NCBI GenBank assembly: GCA_002868865.1
Contig: PKUC01000073.1
Coordinates: 1 to 64,000 of the forward strand
Source: Desulfuromonas sp.
Lineage (GTDB): Bacteria > Desulfobacterota > Desulfuromonadia > Desulfuromonadales > Geopsychrobacteraceae
Length of the DNA: 64,000 nucleotides
Direction: 5' to 3'
The translations under genes and the position numbers were made by a program. The notes beneath the pieces were generated by a model, which worked only from the letters and a program-made list of their open reading frames with translations, was not told where the DNA came from and ran no database searches. Below are positions 29,045 to 37,753 of the stretch, piece after piece (within the stretch, counting starts at the first letter, position 1; every line of letters begins with the position of its first letter).

Positions 29045-30823
29045 ATGTCCTTTACCGGCAATCTTGAAGATCTCGCCATCGTTGATGTCGTACAACTTCT
29101 CCACACAACGAAAAAGTCCGGTACTCTCTGCGTCAGAGGAACCAGAGGACAGGGACAGCTTGTTTTTCAGGATGGTCTGATTATCAGCGCCAAGCATCCG
29201 GACAACAACCTGCGCACCGGTGATTATCTGGTGGCGATGAACTTCATCACCCAGGATGTTCTGAACGAAGCACTTGAAGTCCAGAAGAATGAGGGCAATC
29301 CGCTGATTGCCACCCTGATCGAACAGGGCAAGATAAACAAGGAAGAGGCTTACAAGGGACTGGAAACTCTCGTCGATATGACGGTTGTCGAAATGGTCCG
29401 CTGGACTCGCGGCACCTTTACTCTGGATGTCGACTCTGTCGAAGTACACGACGAGTTCACCTATTTTCCAGATAAGATGGTGCTCGACACGCAGATGGTG
29501 CTGATGGATGCCCTGCGTATCTATGATGAAAAAAATCGCGACGGTGAATTCGACGATGATCAGAACGCCGATACTGCGATCACACCACAGGCCACCTTCG
29601 ACCCACGCCAGGGGCAGGCCGAGATCTTCGTCACCGATGAGAAGACATCACCCGAAAAGACACCTGAATCTCAAGACTTAACGCTGGACGATCTGGGCCT
29701 GAGCGATTTCGACAGCGTCGAAAAACAGATTCCGGATGTGTTCACTCCGCTGGAAGCCGTTGACCCCAACGAAGGGCATCGCCGGGCGGTTCTGAACGCC
29801 CTGCCCGACGCATCCACCGAAACGCAGGAACAGCTGGTTCAATTCTTTGCTGAGAACGCCGCCCCCCAGAAGAATGTGATCGAAACAGAAAAGCCGTCAC
29901 GCACGATTGTTCTGCTCAGCCGATCCCCCCTGCTACAGTACGCGATTGAGTGCCTCTGCAGTCCGGGACAAACAAAAGTGCTCATCACAGAAGACGTACA
30001 GCAGAACGAGGACGCTGTCGATCAAAGCCTGACGCAGGGGCTTCCACCCCTCGTTGTGATCGATCGCGCCTGCGGCCTAACTGAAGCCGAGATTATTAGT
30101 ACTCAGCGAGTTCTTCTCAATCGTTTTCCCCAGCTCCCCATCATTCAGATTATCGCCCCCACAGACTATGCGCTGGGGCTCGACTCTCAGGTCAACGGGG
30201 TGTTTACCGTTCTGCAAAGACCGGTCAGTCAGGACGATTCAGCATCGTTCGCATCCGACTTCCAGACGGCGCTCACCACCCTGAAAATATGTATTGAGCG
30301 TGGTTTTTACCAGCAGCGCCAGCACAGCCTGGAGCTGCTCAGCCATTACGTCAGTACCATACAGAATCTCACCGAAGCCCGAGATATTTCCTACAGCCTG
30401 CTGCAGACGTTGGCCAAACGCTATGAACGCGTCTTGACCCTGATCCTTAACAAGTCTGAGCTCGTGGCGGAACGAAGTATCGGCATTTCCGCCAGCGCGG
30501 TTCAACAGCTGCGGATCCCTCTCGACAAGCCCTCTGTGTTCCGTGCTGTAGTCGATCAGGGAGATCCACTGCAGAGTATTCAGGTCACCGATGGAGTCCT
30601 GACCGAAGAACTCTATGCCGCAATCGGCATGCCCCATTGTCCGGACCATCTGCTGCTGCCGATCAAGAATCGTGGTCGGACGATAGCGCTGCTCTATGCA
30701 GATCACGGTTCACAAACAACGGAGCCGTTACCGATGCCGCAGCTGAACGTTCTTGCTAAGATAGCGAGTCTGGCACTGGAAAATTCCTTTTATCAGAAAC
30801 AGCTGGAAAAACTGAAACCCTGA
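29045..30823 (+). CDS. DUF4388 (PATAN-like) protein with degenerate receiver and GAF domains
   Basis: A 592-residue cytoplasmic signalling protein. The N-terminal DUF4388/PATAN-type domain begins MSFTGNLEDLAIVDVVQLLH and continues KSGTLCV...GQLVFQDGLIISA. An acidic linker follows (about 160-230). The middle (about 285-400) looks like a receiver fold (TIVLLSRSPLL...PPLVVIDRACG) without the usual acidic pocket. The C-terminal 160 residues resemble a GAF domain (ILNKSELVAERSIGI...LLPIKNRGRTIALLYAD). DUF4388 proteins often work with polar motility systems; pilT starts 41 bases downstream, so the two are probably co-transcribed. The exact role is unknown. Confidence 0.8.
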   Translation: MSFTGNLEDLAIVDVVQLLHTTKKSGTLCVRGTRGQGQLVFQDGLIISAKHPDNNLRTGDYLVAMNFITQDVLNEALEVQKNEGNPLIATLIEQGKINKEEAYKGLETLVDMTVVEMVRWTRGTFTLDVDSVEVHDEFTYFPDKMVLDTQMVLMDALRIYDEKNRDGEFDDDQNADTAITPQATFDPRQGQAEIFVTDEKTSPEKTPESQDLTLDDLGLSDFDSVEKQIPDVFTPLEAVDPNEGHRRAVLNALPDASTETQEQLVQFFAENAAPQKNVIETEKPSRTIVLLSRSPLLQYAIECLCSPGQTKVLITEDVQQNEDAVDQSLTQGLPPLVVIDRACGLTEAEIISTQRVLLNRFPQLPIIQIIAPTDYALGLDSQVNGVFTVLQRPVSQDDSASFASDFQTALTTLKICIERGFYQQRQHSLELLSHYVSTIQNLTEARDISYSLLQTLAKRYERVLTLILNKSELVAERSIGISASAVQQLRIPLDKPSVFRAVVDQGDPLQSIQVTDGVLTEELYAAIGMPHCPDHLLLPIKNRGRTIALLYADHGSQTTEPLPMPQLNVLAKIASLALENSFYQKQLEKLKP

Positions 30824-30863
30824 TATTTGTCATATCAACCGCTCATCAAGGGGCCATATCACA

Positions 30864-31931
30864 ATGGATGCAAAAACCTTCTCCCAAATCCTTTCCATCG
30901 CTTTTGATAAAAAAGTCTCCGATGTACATTTCGAGGTCGACAACCCGCCGTTCTTTCGCGGTCGTGGCCAGCTGCTGCGCTCAAAGCTCCCCAAGCTAAC
31001 CGGCGAGGACACCCGATTTATCGTCGAAAAGATCATGGAGCAGAACAACAAAGAGCTGTCGGCCAGTCTTAAAGAAGTCGATGCTGCCTACTCGATCCCC
31101 AGCGGTGGACGTTTCCGGGTCAGTATTTTCAAGCAGCGTGGAGAATTCGGGGTGGTGATGCGGGTCATTCCGCCATCCATCGGAACCTTTCAGGAGCTCA
31201 GACTCCCTCCCGTCCTTTCCGAGATCGTCAAGGCTCCCAACGGACTGATCCTGGTGACCGGTCCGACCGGCAACGGCAAATCGACCACGCTGGCTTCGAT
31301 GCTCCGCTATATCAACGAGCACTTCAACCACAACATCATCACCATCGAAGACCCCATCGAGTTTCTGTTTTCGTCAAACAAGAGCTGTATTATCCAGCGG
31401 GAAGTCGGAATCGACACCGACAACTTCAAAAACGCGCTACGCTCGGCCATGCGTATGGACCCCGACGTCATCATGGTCGGCGAGATGCGCGATACAGAAA
31501 CCATCGATGGCTGCATCAAGGCGGCCGAGACCGGGCACCTGGTGCTGTCCACCCTCCATACCCAGAACGCCTCCTCCACCATCAACCGTTTGGTCGGCAA
31601 TTTTCCTCCGGAATCGCAGGAGATCATCCGACAACGCCTCGCAGACATCCTTGTCGCCGTTGTGTCGCTGCGGCTGCTGAAAGATCGAACCGGGGAGCGG
31701 GTTATCCCTGTAGTCGAGGTTATGCGCGCAACCACGACCATTCAGGCCTGCATCCGCGAAGGAAATCTGGACGATATCGATCAGCACATCGAAAAAGGCG
31801 GCGAACAGTACCAGATGCAGTCTCTCGATCAACACCTGATCCAACTCTGCAAGCAGAAGATCATCACCATCGAAGACGCCAAGAGGGTATCACGCTCCAT
31901 GGACCTCGATCGGAAACTCACCTTCACCTGA
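30864..31931 (+). CDS. pilT: PilT-family type IV pilus retraction ATPase
   Basis: A 355-residue GspE/PilT-type hexameric ATPase. Walker A is GPTGNGKS (133-140), with Asn where most family members have Ser. The Asp box is around ITIEDPIEF, Walker B is PDVIMVGEMRD and the His box GHLVLSTLHTQNA. Length and the absence of an N-terminal GspE_N domain place it with PilT/PilU retraction motors rather than PilB. No pilus structural genes are adjacent. The preceding DUF4388-GAF gene may regulate it. A strong hairpin follows. Confidence 0.93.
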   Translation: MDAKTFSQILSIAFDKKVSDVHFEVDNPPFFRGRGQLLRSKLPKLTGEDTRFIVEKIMEQNNKELSASLKEVDAAYSIPSGGRFRVSIFKQRGEFGVVMRVIPPSIGTFQELRLPPVLSEIVKAPNGLILVTGPTGNGKSTTLASMLRYINEHFNHNIITIEDPIEFLFSSNKSCIIQREVGIDTDNFKNALRSAMRMDPDVIMVGEMRDTETIDGCIKAAETGHLVLSTLHTQNASSTINRLVGNFPPESQEIIRQRLADILVAVVSLRLLKDRTGERVIPVVEVMRATTTIQACIREGNLDDIDQHIEKGGEQYQMQSLDQHLIQLCKQKIITIEDAKRVSRSMDLDRKLTFT

Positions 31932-31965
31932 GTTCATCGCGCACTCCATAGCACGCATCACGTAC

Positions 31966-32000
31966 GAAGGCCCGGGGTTAAGCCACAAACCCGGGCCTTC
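31966..32000. terminator. Hairpin between convergent pilT and the Cys-tailed gene
   Basis: GAAGGCCCGGGGTT at 31966-31979 pairs with AAACCCGGGCCTTC at 31987-32000 with one mismatch. A T-rich stretch follows about 9 bases later on the plus strand. It probably ends pilT and perhaps the minus-strand operon as well. Confidence 0.65.
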
Positions 32001-32034
32001 TGACAAACGTTTTATTTTTGATTAAACAATTTCC

Positions 32035-32424
32035 CTAACAGCCACATCCGCAATTGTGACAGACCACCTTATCGCTGCCATCAGGCTCTACGGTTTCAGG
32101 GGCGAAAACAACCCGATTAATCCCGCGACGCAGATCTTCAAGCAGATCGGCATTGGGGCTGCTGCCGATCACGTGCCCCAGACAGAGGTTCCCTAATCCA
32201 GCCGAAGGAAAACGCAGCCGGACCGAATTCAACACGTCGCCATACCCCTTGACAGTAATGACCGTCTCTTCCTTCCGGGAAACAAGGGTCACTCCAAAAC
32301 CGCTCAGCTCTTCGGTCATCTGCTGAAGAAATGCTTCCAGTTCGGCCGTCGGAAAACGGTACTGCCAGTCCACACGCTCTTGCTCGCGCTGATAAAACGC
32401 AATTGTCAGTGTCTTCTCTGCCAT
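32035..32424 (-). CDS. Unknown protein with a Cys-rich CHNCGCGC tail
   Basis: A 129-residue protein beginning MAEKTLTIAFYQREQE; I do not recognise a family. The body is predicted alpha/beta without membrane segments. It ends in VVCHNCGCGC, five cysteines and a histidine in the last ten residues or so, suggesting a metal or Fe-S site or a maturation tag. The ATG at 32424 overlaps the stop of the YrdC-family gene (TAATG), so it is the last gene of the long minus-strand operon. AGGA lies upstream of the start. Function unknown. Confidence 0.65.
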   Translation of the reverse strand: MAEKTLTIAFYQREQERVDWQYRFPTAELEAFLQQMTEELSGFGVTLVSRKEETVITVKGYGDVLNSVRLRFPSAGLGNLCLGHVIGSSPNADLLEDLRRGINRVVFAPETVEPDGSDKVVCHNCGCGC

Positions 32425-33041
32425 TATCGATCCTGATGAATCCACGAAGTATCGCCACACCCCTGCCGCAATATCTCTATCTCATCATCGATCAGACTGA
32501 TAACCGATGAGCCTTCGGCCAGAAGAATGCCACCATCGATAACCATATCGACCGACTTCCCCATCTCCTGATCAATATCGCGTGGATCCTGCGGGGTTTC
32601 ATCGCCGGACAGGTTGGCACTGGTCGTGACCAGCGGGTGCCCCAGTTCTTTGACAATCGCCTGTACAATCGCATTGTTGGGGATCCTCACCCCCACCGTT
32701 TTCTGATTGGTTGTCAGCGCATCGGGGACAATCCGGGTGGCGTCGAGGACAAAGGTATAGGGACCGGGCAGGTGACGCTTCATGATTTTAAAAGCGAAGT
32801 TACTCACCTGTGCGTAGTTGGAAATCTCCGCAAGATCGTTGCATATAAATGAGAACGGCTTGCGCTGATCGCGATGCTTGATCTGATAAATCTTTTTGAT
32901 CCCTTTGCGATTAAAGATATCGCAACCGAGCCCGTAGGTGGTATCCGTGGGGTAGACGATAACGCCACCATTTTTGAGGCAGTCAACCACCTGTTGAACA
33001 AGACGAGCCTGCGGATTTTCGGGATTGATCCGGACAAACAT
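32424..33041 (-). CDS. YrdC/Sua5-family protein (L-threonylcarbamoyladenylate synthase-like, YciO type)
   Basis: A 205-residue protein with the YrdC fold: IVYPTDTTYGLGCD, KHRDQRKPFSFIC, LPGPYTFVL and LVTTSANLSG. This family makes threonylcarbamoyl-AMP for the t6A modification of tRNA (TsaC/Sua5), but the KxR-S/T-x-N signature is not exact here and the overall look is closer to YciO, for which activity is weaker or unproven. AAGGGAG lies before the ATG at 33041; the frame extends to 33077. It follows the DUF493 gene with a small overlap-free gap in the operon. Confidence 0.8.
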   Translation of the reverse strand: MFVRINPENPQARLVQQVVDCLKNGGVIVYPTDTTYGLGCDIFNRKGIKKIYQIKHRDQRKPFSFICNDLAEISNYAQVSNFAFKIMKRHLPGPYTFVLDATRIVPDALTTNQKTVGVRIPNNAIVQAIVKELGHPLVTTSANLSGDETPQDPRDIDQEMGKSVDMVIDGGILLAEGSSVISLIDDEIEILRQGCGDTSWIHQDR

Positions 33042-33057
33042 GCGACGCTCCCTTCTG

Positions 33058-33330
33058 CTACAGCAACATTTGAACACCGTCTACCAGACGCAGGTCGGCG
33101 TATATACTTTTGAGTTGATCATAGTTATGAACTGTGACCACGACAGAAACCGATTGATATGAGCCGGTTTTACTCGGCTTAACCTTGACCGCGTCGGCAG
33201 AAACCGGAAGAGACCGCTCGACGGCGGCTACCACCGCGTTGCGGAATTGTTCGCCGCCTGCCCCGACCACCTTGAACTGGTAATGGCAGGGAAATTCGAT
33301 CAAGGTTTCGGCTGAATGTTCTTTCTTCAT
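33058..33330 (-). CDS. DUF493 (YbeD-like) protein
   Basis: A 90-residue protein with the ACT-like DUF493 pattern: [34 protein letters not shown] and [19 protein letters not shown]. The equivalent E. coli YbeD is a small alpha/beta protein of unknown regulatory function. Its ATG overlaps the dut end by 4 bases, which couples it to dut translation. Confidence 0.85.
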   Translation of the reverse strand: MKKEHSAETLIEFPCHYQFKVVGAGGEQFRNAVVAAVERSLPVSADAVKVKPSKTGSYQSVSVVVTVHNYDQLKSIYADLRLVDGVQMLL

Positions 33331-33791
33331 GCTGTCTCCGTACCGATACCGGTATGACCAAAGCCTCCCGCACCGCGAGAGGTCTCATCCAGTTCGGTAA
33401 CCTCTTCAATCTCAGCCCGCGACACCGACGCCACCACCAGCTGTGCAATCCGATCACCGCGGGCCACGATAAAATCGTCTCCTCCATGGTTGATCAGGAT
33501 AATACCCAGCTCTCCACGATAGTCCGCATCGATCGTCCCCGGGGTATTCAGCAGGGTCACACCGTGCTTTATCGCCAGACCGGAGCGGGGTCGGACCTGA
33601 ATCTAGTAGCCCGACGGAATCGCCAGAGCGAAGCCGGTTGGAACCAGACACCGCTGCCCCGGTGACAACGTAACGGTCTGTTCAGGCAACGCATGGACAT
33701 CCATACCTGCCGACAGATCGGTCATGTAACGGGGCAAACAGGCGTCCGGATGCAGTTTCTTAATGCGAATGATCGGTTGTTGTTCCGACAT
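33327..33791 (-). pseudogene. dut: dUTP diphosphatase gene interrupted by an in-frame amber codon
   Basis: Deoxyuridine triphosphatase removes dUTP and supplies dUMP. The frame from the ATG at 33791 reads MSEQQPIIRIKKL...DLSAGMDVHA (motif 1)...GFALAIPSGY and then TAG at 33605-33603. The same frame continues [14 protein letters not shown] (motif 2), [11 protein letters not shown] (motif 3), [10 protein letters not shown] (motif 4) and [10 protein letters not shown] (motif 5) to its stop at 33327. The family has Glu at the stopped position ([13 protein letters not shown]), and GAG to TAG is one base change. With readthrough the protein would be 154 residues, the normal length. The gene could be broken, or this could be a sequencing error. 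A GTG at 33560 could reinitiate but would lose motifs 1 and 2. Confidence 0.85.
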
Positions 33792-33806
33792 ATGATTCAC
33801 GTTCTC

Positions 33807-35075
33807 TTAGGACAACGTCAGGCAATCGGCGGGATAAGCTGCGGGGTCGAGACTGCCGATCATCTGCAGGTTGAGGTTTTCGTCGGTGAACAAACGGGAT
33901 GCCAGTTGCAGCATATCATCTTTTGTGACCATATCGATCTTTTCGATGAGCGCGCTGAGATCGTAATGTTTGCCCAGGAATATTTCACTTTTTGCCAGGC
34001 GGGACATCCGGTTGTCGGTACTTTCCAGCGACAGCAGCAACCCGCCCTTCAGCTGTTCCTTGGTCCGTTCAAGCTGGTCATCCGATATTAATTCATTTTT
34101 CAGAGTGCGCAGCTCTTTGAGGGTCATACTCAGCAGCTGTGGCACATCCTCTGCCGCAGTTCCACAGTATACGGTCAAAGCGCCTGCATCGGAATGATTA
34201 TTAAGATAACTGTAGATCGAATAGGCCAGACCGTGCTGCTCGCGGATTGTCTGAAACAGACGTGAGCTCATTCCGGCCCCGAGGACACTGTTCAGCAGGT
34301 TCATGGCATAGCGATCCGTCTCAACCTGTGAGACGCCCCGGCAACCAAGACAAAGATGAACCTGTTCGAGGTCCTTGCTGACAATACTCAGTTCAGATCG
34401 ATAATCGGGTGCCAGCTCACGCGTAACATGACTGCCTGCGGGAAGATCGTGAAAAGCCTTTTCGACACGGGAGACCAGATCCTGATGGTCCACATCCCCG
34501 GCAGCGCACACAATTAGATTCCGACCACAGTAATTATCACTCAAAAGGGTCAGAAGTTCATCGCGGCCAATACTATGGACGGTTTTCTGGCGGCCGATGA
34601 CTGATTGTCCCAGTGGATGGCCACGCCAGATCGATTCACTGTGCAGATCATGGATCAGATCGTCCGGTGAATCTTCAACCATGTGAAGTTCTTGAAGGAT
34701 AACCCTGCGCTCTTTTTCAATATCAACAGGATCGAGCCGGGAGTGCAAAAGGAGGTCGGAGAGGATATCGATGGCCTGGGGCAGTTTATCACCCAGGACT
34801 TTAGCGTAATAGCAGCTAAACTCCCGGTCGGTGAAGGCGTTGAGCACTCCACCGACCGAGTCTATTTCACGGGCAATATCCTGTGCGGAACGGGTTTCGG
34901 TTCCGCGAAACAACATATGTTCAAGAAAATGTGAAATTCCGCCCAGGGATGGAGATTCATACCGTGATCCGGCTTCCACCCAGAAGCCGACGCTGACAGA
35001 GTGCAGCGCCGGCATCCGTTCTGAAATAACCCGCAGACCATTGGGCAGAGTAGTTTTCTCAAACGTGGTCCGCAC
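33807..35075 (-). CDS. M16-family zinc peptidase (PepR/YmxG-like)
   Basis: A peptidase of about 422 residues with the inverted zinc motif HFLEH (in GGISHFLEHMLFRGT) and the downstream Glu in the helix EKERRVILQELHM. The two-domain layout fits processing-peptidase-like M16B proteins that sit beside pnp in many bacteria. The frame reads up to 35195, but those residues overlap pnp and look unlike the family; a GTG at 35075 just after the pnp stop gives VRTTFEKTTLPNGLRV, which fits the conserved start. The peptide substrate is unknown. Confidence 0.88.
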   Translation of the reverse strand: MRTTFEKTTLPNGLRVISERMPALHSVSVGFWVEAGSRYESPSLGGISHFLEHMLFRGTETRSAQDIAREIDSVGGVLNAFTDREFSCYYAKVLGDKLPQAIDILSDLLLHSRLDPVDIEKERRVILQELHMVEDSPDDLIHDLHSESIWRGHPLGQSVIGRQKTVHSIGRDELLTLLSDNYCGRNLIVCAAGDVDHQDLVSRVEKAFHDLPAGSHVTRELAPDYRSELSIVSKDLEQVHLCLGCRGVSQVETDRYAMNLLNSVLGAGMSSRLFQTIREQHGLAYSIYSYLNNHSDAGALTVYCGTAAEDVPQLLSMTLKELRTLKNELISDDQLERTKEQLKGGLLLSLESTDNRMSRLAKSEIFLGKHYDLSALIEKIDMVTKDDMLQLASRLFTDENLNLQMIGSLDPAAYPADCLTLS

Positions 35076-35079
35076 AGGC

Positions 35080-37179
35080 TTACTCGTCGTCAGGCAATGT
35101 CTGGCCGAGGGCCTCCTTGCGGGACAACTTGATCTTACCTTGGCGGTCAACACCGATACACTTGACCAGAACCTCGTCGCCCTCGTTGAGAACATCCGTC
35201 ACGTTGCGGACACGCTCTTTGGCCAGCTCGGAGACATGGACAAGACCGTCGGTGCCGGGGAAGATTTCAACAAACGCCCCGAACTCCATAATCTTTTTGA
35301 CTTTACCGTTATAGAGCTTACCGAATTCGGCTTCCTGGGTCAGATCACGAATCATCTTGATAGCCGCTTTGGCAGCTGCGCCGTCAGACGAAGCAATCTT
35401 GATGGTGCCATCATCCTCAATATCGATGGCACAGCCGGTCGCATCGATGATGCCACGGATGTTCTTACCACCTGACCCGATGACGGTACGTACCTGATCG
35501 GCCTTGACCTTGATGCTGGTGATCTGCGGTGCGTGCTCTGACAGTTCGGCACGGGGTGCATCGATCGCCTTTGCCATTTCACCGAGGATATGGATACGAC
35601 CTTCACGGGCCTGATCCAGCGCCTGGGTCATGATCTCCTTGGTCACACCGGTGATTTTGATATCCATCTGCAGTGCGGTAATACCGTTCGCAGATCCCGT
35701 CACCTTGAAGTCCATATCACCAAGGTGGTCTTCGTCACCGAGGATGTCGGACAGAACTGCAACATCGTCACCTTCCTTGATCAGACCCATGGCGATTCCG
35801 GCAATCGCTTCAGAAACCGGAACACCGGCATCCATCAACGACAGTGAGGCGCCGCAAACCGAAGCCATAGAGGAAGAACCGTTCGATTCCATAATGTCGG
35901 AGACAATACGGATGGTGTAAGGGAAGTCTTCATGCTTGGGCAGAATCTGTGCAGCACTCCGCTCTGCAAGCATGCCGTGACCGATCTCACGACGGCCGGG
36001 GAACAGGCGCATGCTGGTTTCACCAACGCAGAACGGCGGGAAGTTGTAGTGGAGCATGAATTTCTTGAACTCCATTCCCTGCACATTATCCATACGCTGT
36101 TCGTCGGTGCCGGTGCCGAGAGTCGCAGCAACCAGAGCCTGAGTTTCGCCACGGGTAAACAGGGCACTACCATGAGCACGCGGCAACACACCGATCTCGC
36201 AGCTGATCGGACGGACGGTTTTCATGTCGCGACCATCGATACGGATACGGTCAACAGCAACCATGCGACGGACTGTTTTCTTTTCAACAGACGCCAGAGC
36301 TGCCGATACTTCATCCTCGCGACCTTCGTAGACTTCCGCCAATTCTTCCTTAGCGGCAGTGCGGATATCGGCCAGAGCAGCGTAGCGCTCCTGCTTACTC
36401 TGAATTTTGACTGCCTCACTGACCTTGTCCTGCACCAGAGAGGTCACTTTGGCAACCAGCTCTTCGTCGACTTCAGGAACTTCAAATTCGCGCTTCTCTT
36501 TACCGACAAGCTTCGCCAGCTCTTCCTGAACTGCGATCAGTGGCTGCAGAGCTTCATGACCGAAGAAGATGGCATCAAGCATATCTGCTTCTGAGAGGAA
36601 GTTGGACTCACCCTCAACCATCATCACCGCATCTTTCGAACCGGAGATGACGATTTCGACATCGCTCTGTTCTCTTTGTTCATTGGTCGGGTTGGCGACA
36701 AACTCACCGTCGATGCGGCCAACACGAACTGCCGCGATGGGCCCCTCAAAGGGAATATCGGAAACAGCAACCGAAGCCGACGCCGCAACCATCGCCAGCG
36801 TGTCAGGATCGTTGATCATATCGGTGGAAATGACCGCAGGCATGATCTGGGTCTCGAACATGTATCCCTTGGGGAACAGCGGACGCATCGGACGGTCAAT
36901 CAAACGACAGATCAGGGTTTCGCGCTCTGTTGAACCGCGCTCACGACGGAAAAAAGAGCCCGGAATTTTACCAGCTGAATAAAACTTTTCTGCGTAGTTA
37001 ACGGTCAGGGGGAAAAAATCCTGCCCTTCGCGCATTTTTTTGGCGGAAACCACGGTACACATAACCTTGGTTTCGCCGTAGGTGACAACAACAGCGCCAT
37101 CGGCCTGTCGTGCCATCTTTCCGGTTTCAATCGTCAGGGGCTGACCATTGAAGTCAATCTCTACCTTGTGATAGGCCAT
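35080..37179 (-). CDS. pnp: Polyribonucleotide nucleotidyltransferase (PNPase)
   Basis: A 699-residue 3'-5' phosphorolytic exoribonuclease of the RNA degradosome. It has two RNase PH-like domains with an intervening helical domain (GGTGEV-type motifs replaced here by [16 protein letters not shown] and [15 protein letters not shown]), then a KH domain with [10 protein letters not shown] (near residue 565) and a C-terminal S1 domain ([21 protein letters not shown]). AGGAGAT lies before the ATG. It follows rpsO after two hairpins, as in E. coli, where cleavage in this gap controls pnp expression. Confidence 0.97.
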   Translation of the reverse strand: MAYHKVEIDFNGQPLTIETGKMARQADGAVVVTYGETKVMCTVVSAKKMREGQDFFPLTVNYAEKFYSAGKIPGSFFRRERGSTERETLICRLIDRPMRPLFPKGYMFETQIMPAVISTDMINDPDTLAMVAASASVAVSDIPFEGPIAAVRVGRIDGEFVANPTNEQREQSDVEIVISGSKDAVMMVEGESNFLSEADMLDAIFFGHEALQPLIAVQEELAKLVGKEKREFEVPEVDEELVAKVTSLVQDKVSEAVKIQSKQERYAALADIRTAAKEELAEVYEGREDEVSAALASVEKKTVRRMVAVDRIRIDGRDMKTVRPISCEIGVLPRAHGSALFTRGETQALVAATLGTGTDEQRMDNVQGMEFKKFMLHYNFPPFCVGETSMRLFPGRREIGHGMLAERSAAQILPKHEDFPYTIRIVSDIMESNGSSSMASVCGASLSLMDAGVPVSEAIAGIAMGLIKEGDDVAVLSDILGDEDHLGDMDFKVTGSANGITALQMDIKITGVTKEIMTQALDQAREGRIHILGEMAKAIDAPRAELSEHAPQITSIKVKADQVRTVIGSGGKNIRGIIDATGCAIDIEDDGTIKIASSDGAAAKAAIKMIRDLTQEAEFGKLYNGKVKKIMEFGAFVEIFPGTDGLVHVSELAKERVRNVTDVLNEGDEVLVKCIGVDRQGKIKLSRKEALGQTLPDDE

Positions 37180-37235
37180 AATATCAATCTCCTCTTTGCG
37201 AAGTGGACGTTGATCGTCAACTTCATAAGCCTAAC

Positions 37236-37319
37236 AAAAAAAAATAGCTTGGAGGGTGGCCTGAGACAACACCTCGACAGTTGGTCGTGGTCCTCTCTCC
37301 GGACAGCCTCCAGAGCTAT
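37236..37319 (-). terminator. Long hairpin with T-run between rpsO and pnp
   Basis: On the minus strand ATAGCT-C-TGGAGG (37319-37307) pairs with CCTCCA-AGCTAT (37255-37244), followed by nine Ts. It lies about 60 bases before the pnp start, after a first hairpin at 37331. It can act as a terminator or as a processed leader for pnp. Confidence 0.65.
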
Positions 37320-37330
37320 CATATAAAGAC

Positions 37331-37363
37331 AAAAGGCAGCATATCCCGTGAGGACATGCTGCC
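37331..37363 (-). terminator. Terminator of rpsO
   Basis: GGCAGCAT (37363-37356 on the minus strand) pairs with ATGCTGCC (37342-37335), extended by a TCC/GGA step, and is followed by TTTT. It lies 5 bases after the rpsO stop. Confidence 0.75.
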
Positions 37364-37367
37364 CTGT

Positions 37368-37634
37368 CTACCTACGAATACCGAGAGCCTTAATGATGGT
37401 CCGATAGCGCTCGATGTCCTGCTTGATGAGATAATCGAGCAGACGACGACGCTGGCCGACCATTTTGAGCAGGCCGCGGCGTGAGTGGTGATCTTTTTTA
37501 TGAGTCTTGAAATGTTCCGTCAGGTAGGTGATCCGCTCAGACAGAAGAGCAATCTGTACCTCGGGAGAACCTGTGTCACCCTCATGGCGCTTATAATTCT
37601 CGATAATTTCCTGTTTACGTTCAGTTCCCAGCAA
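37368..37634 (-). CDS. rpsO: 30S ribosomal protein S15
   Basis: An 88-residue ribosomal protein matching S15 throughout: [39 protein letters not shown] and [12 protein letters not shown]-type ending (here [16 protein letters not shown]). It binds 16S rRNA at the central domain junction. It is flanked by a hairpin upstream and two downstream, so its mRNA level is probably set apart from truB and pnp. AAAGGAGA lies before the ATG. Confidence 0.97.
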   Translation of the reverse strand: MLGTERKQEIIENYKRHEGDTGSPEVQIALLSERITYLTEHFKTHKKDHHSRRGLLKMVGQRRRLLDYLIKQDIERYRTIIKALGIRR

Positions 37635-37657
37635 CTGCTTTCTCCTTTTGTCTCACT

Positions 37658-37678
37658 CTAAAAGCCGGTTCGACCGGC
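37658..37678 (-). terminator. Short hairpin upstream of rpsO
   Basis: AGCCGGT and ACCGGCT (37662-37678) form a 7-bp stem with a 3-base loop, followed on the minus strand by TTTT. It lies 28 bases before rpsO and 76 after the truB stop. It may end the truB transcript or be part of S15 autoregulation. Confidence 0.45.
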
Positions 37679-37753
37679 TGGTTAATATCTTATCTCACAA
37701 AGCATGCTATTTAACACAATTAATTCACTCTGTAAAGCCATATTCACCGGTCC

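Noticed and set aside
33603-33605. Pyrrolysine or programmed readthrough at the dut amber codon
   Set aside because: The family residue is Glu, not Lys, no readthrough context (such as CAATTA) follows, and one base change from GAG explains it.
37662-37678. tRNA T-loop-like GGTTCGACC
   Set aside because: It is the loop of a 7-bp hairpin; no acceptor, D or anticodon arm can be built around it.
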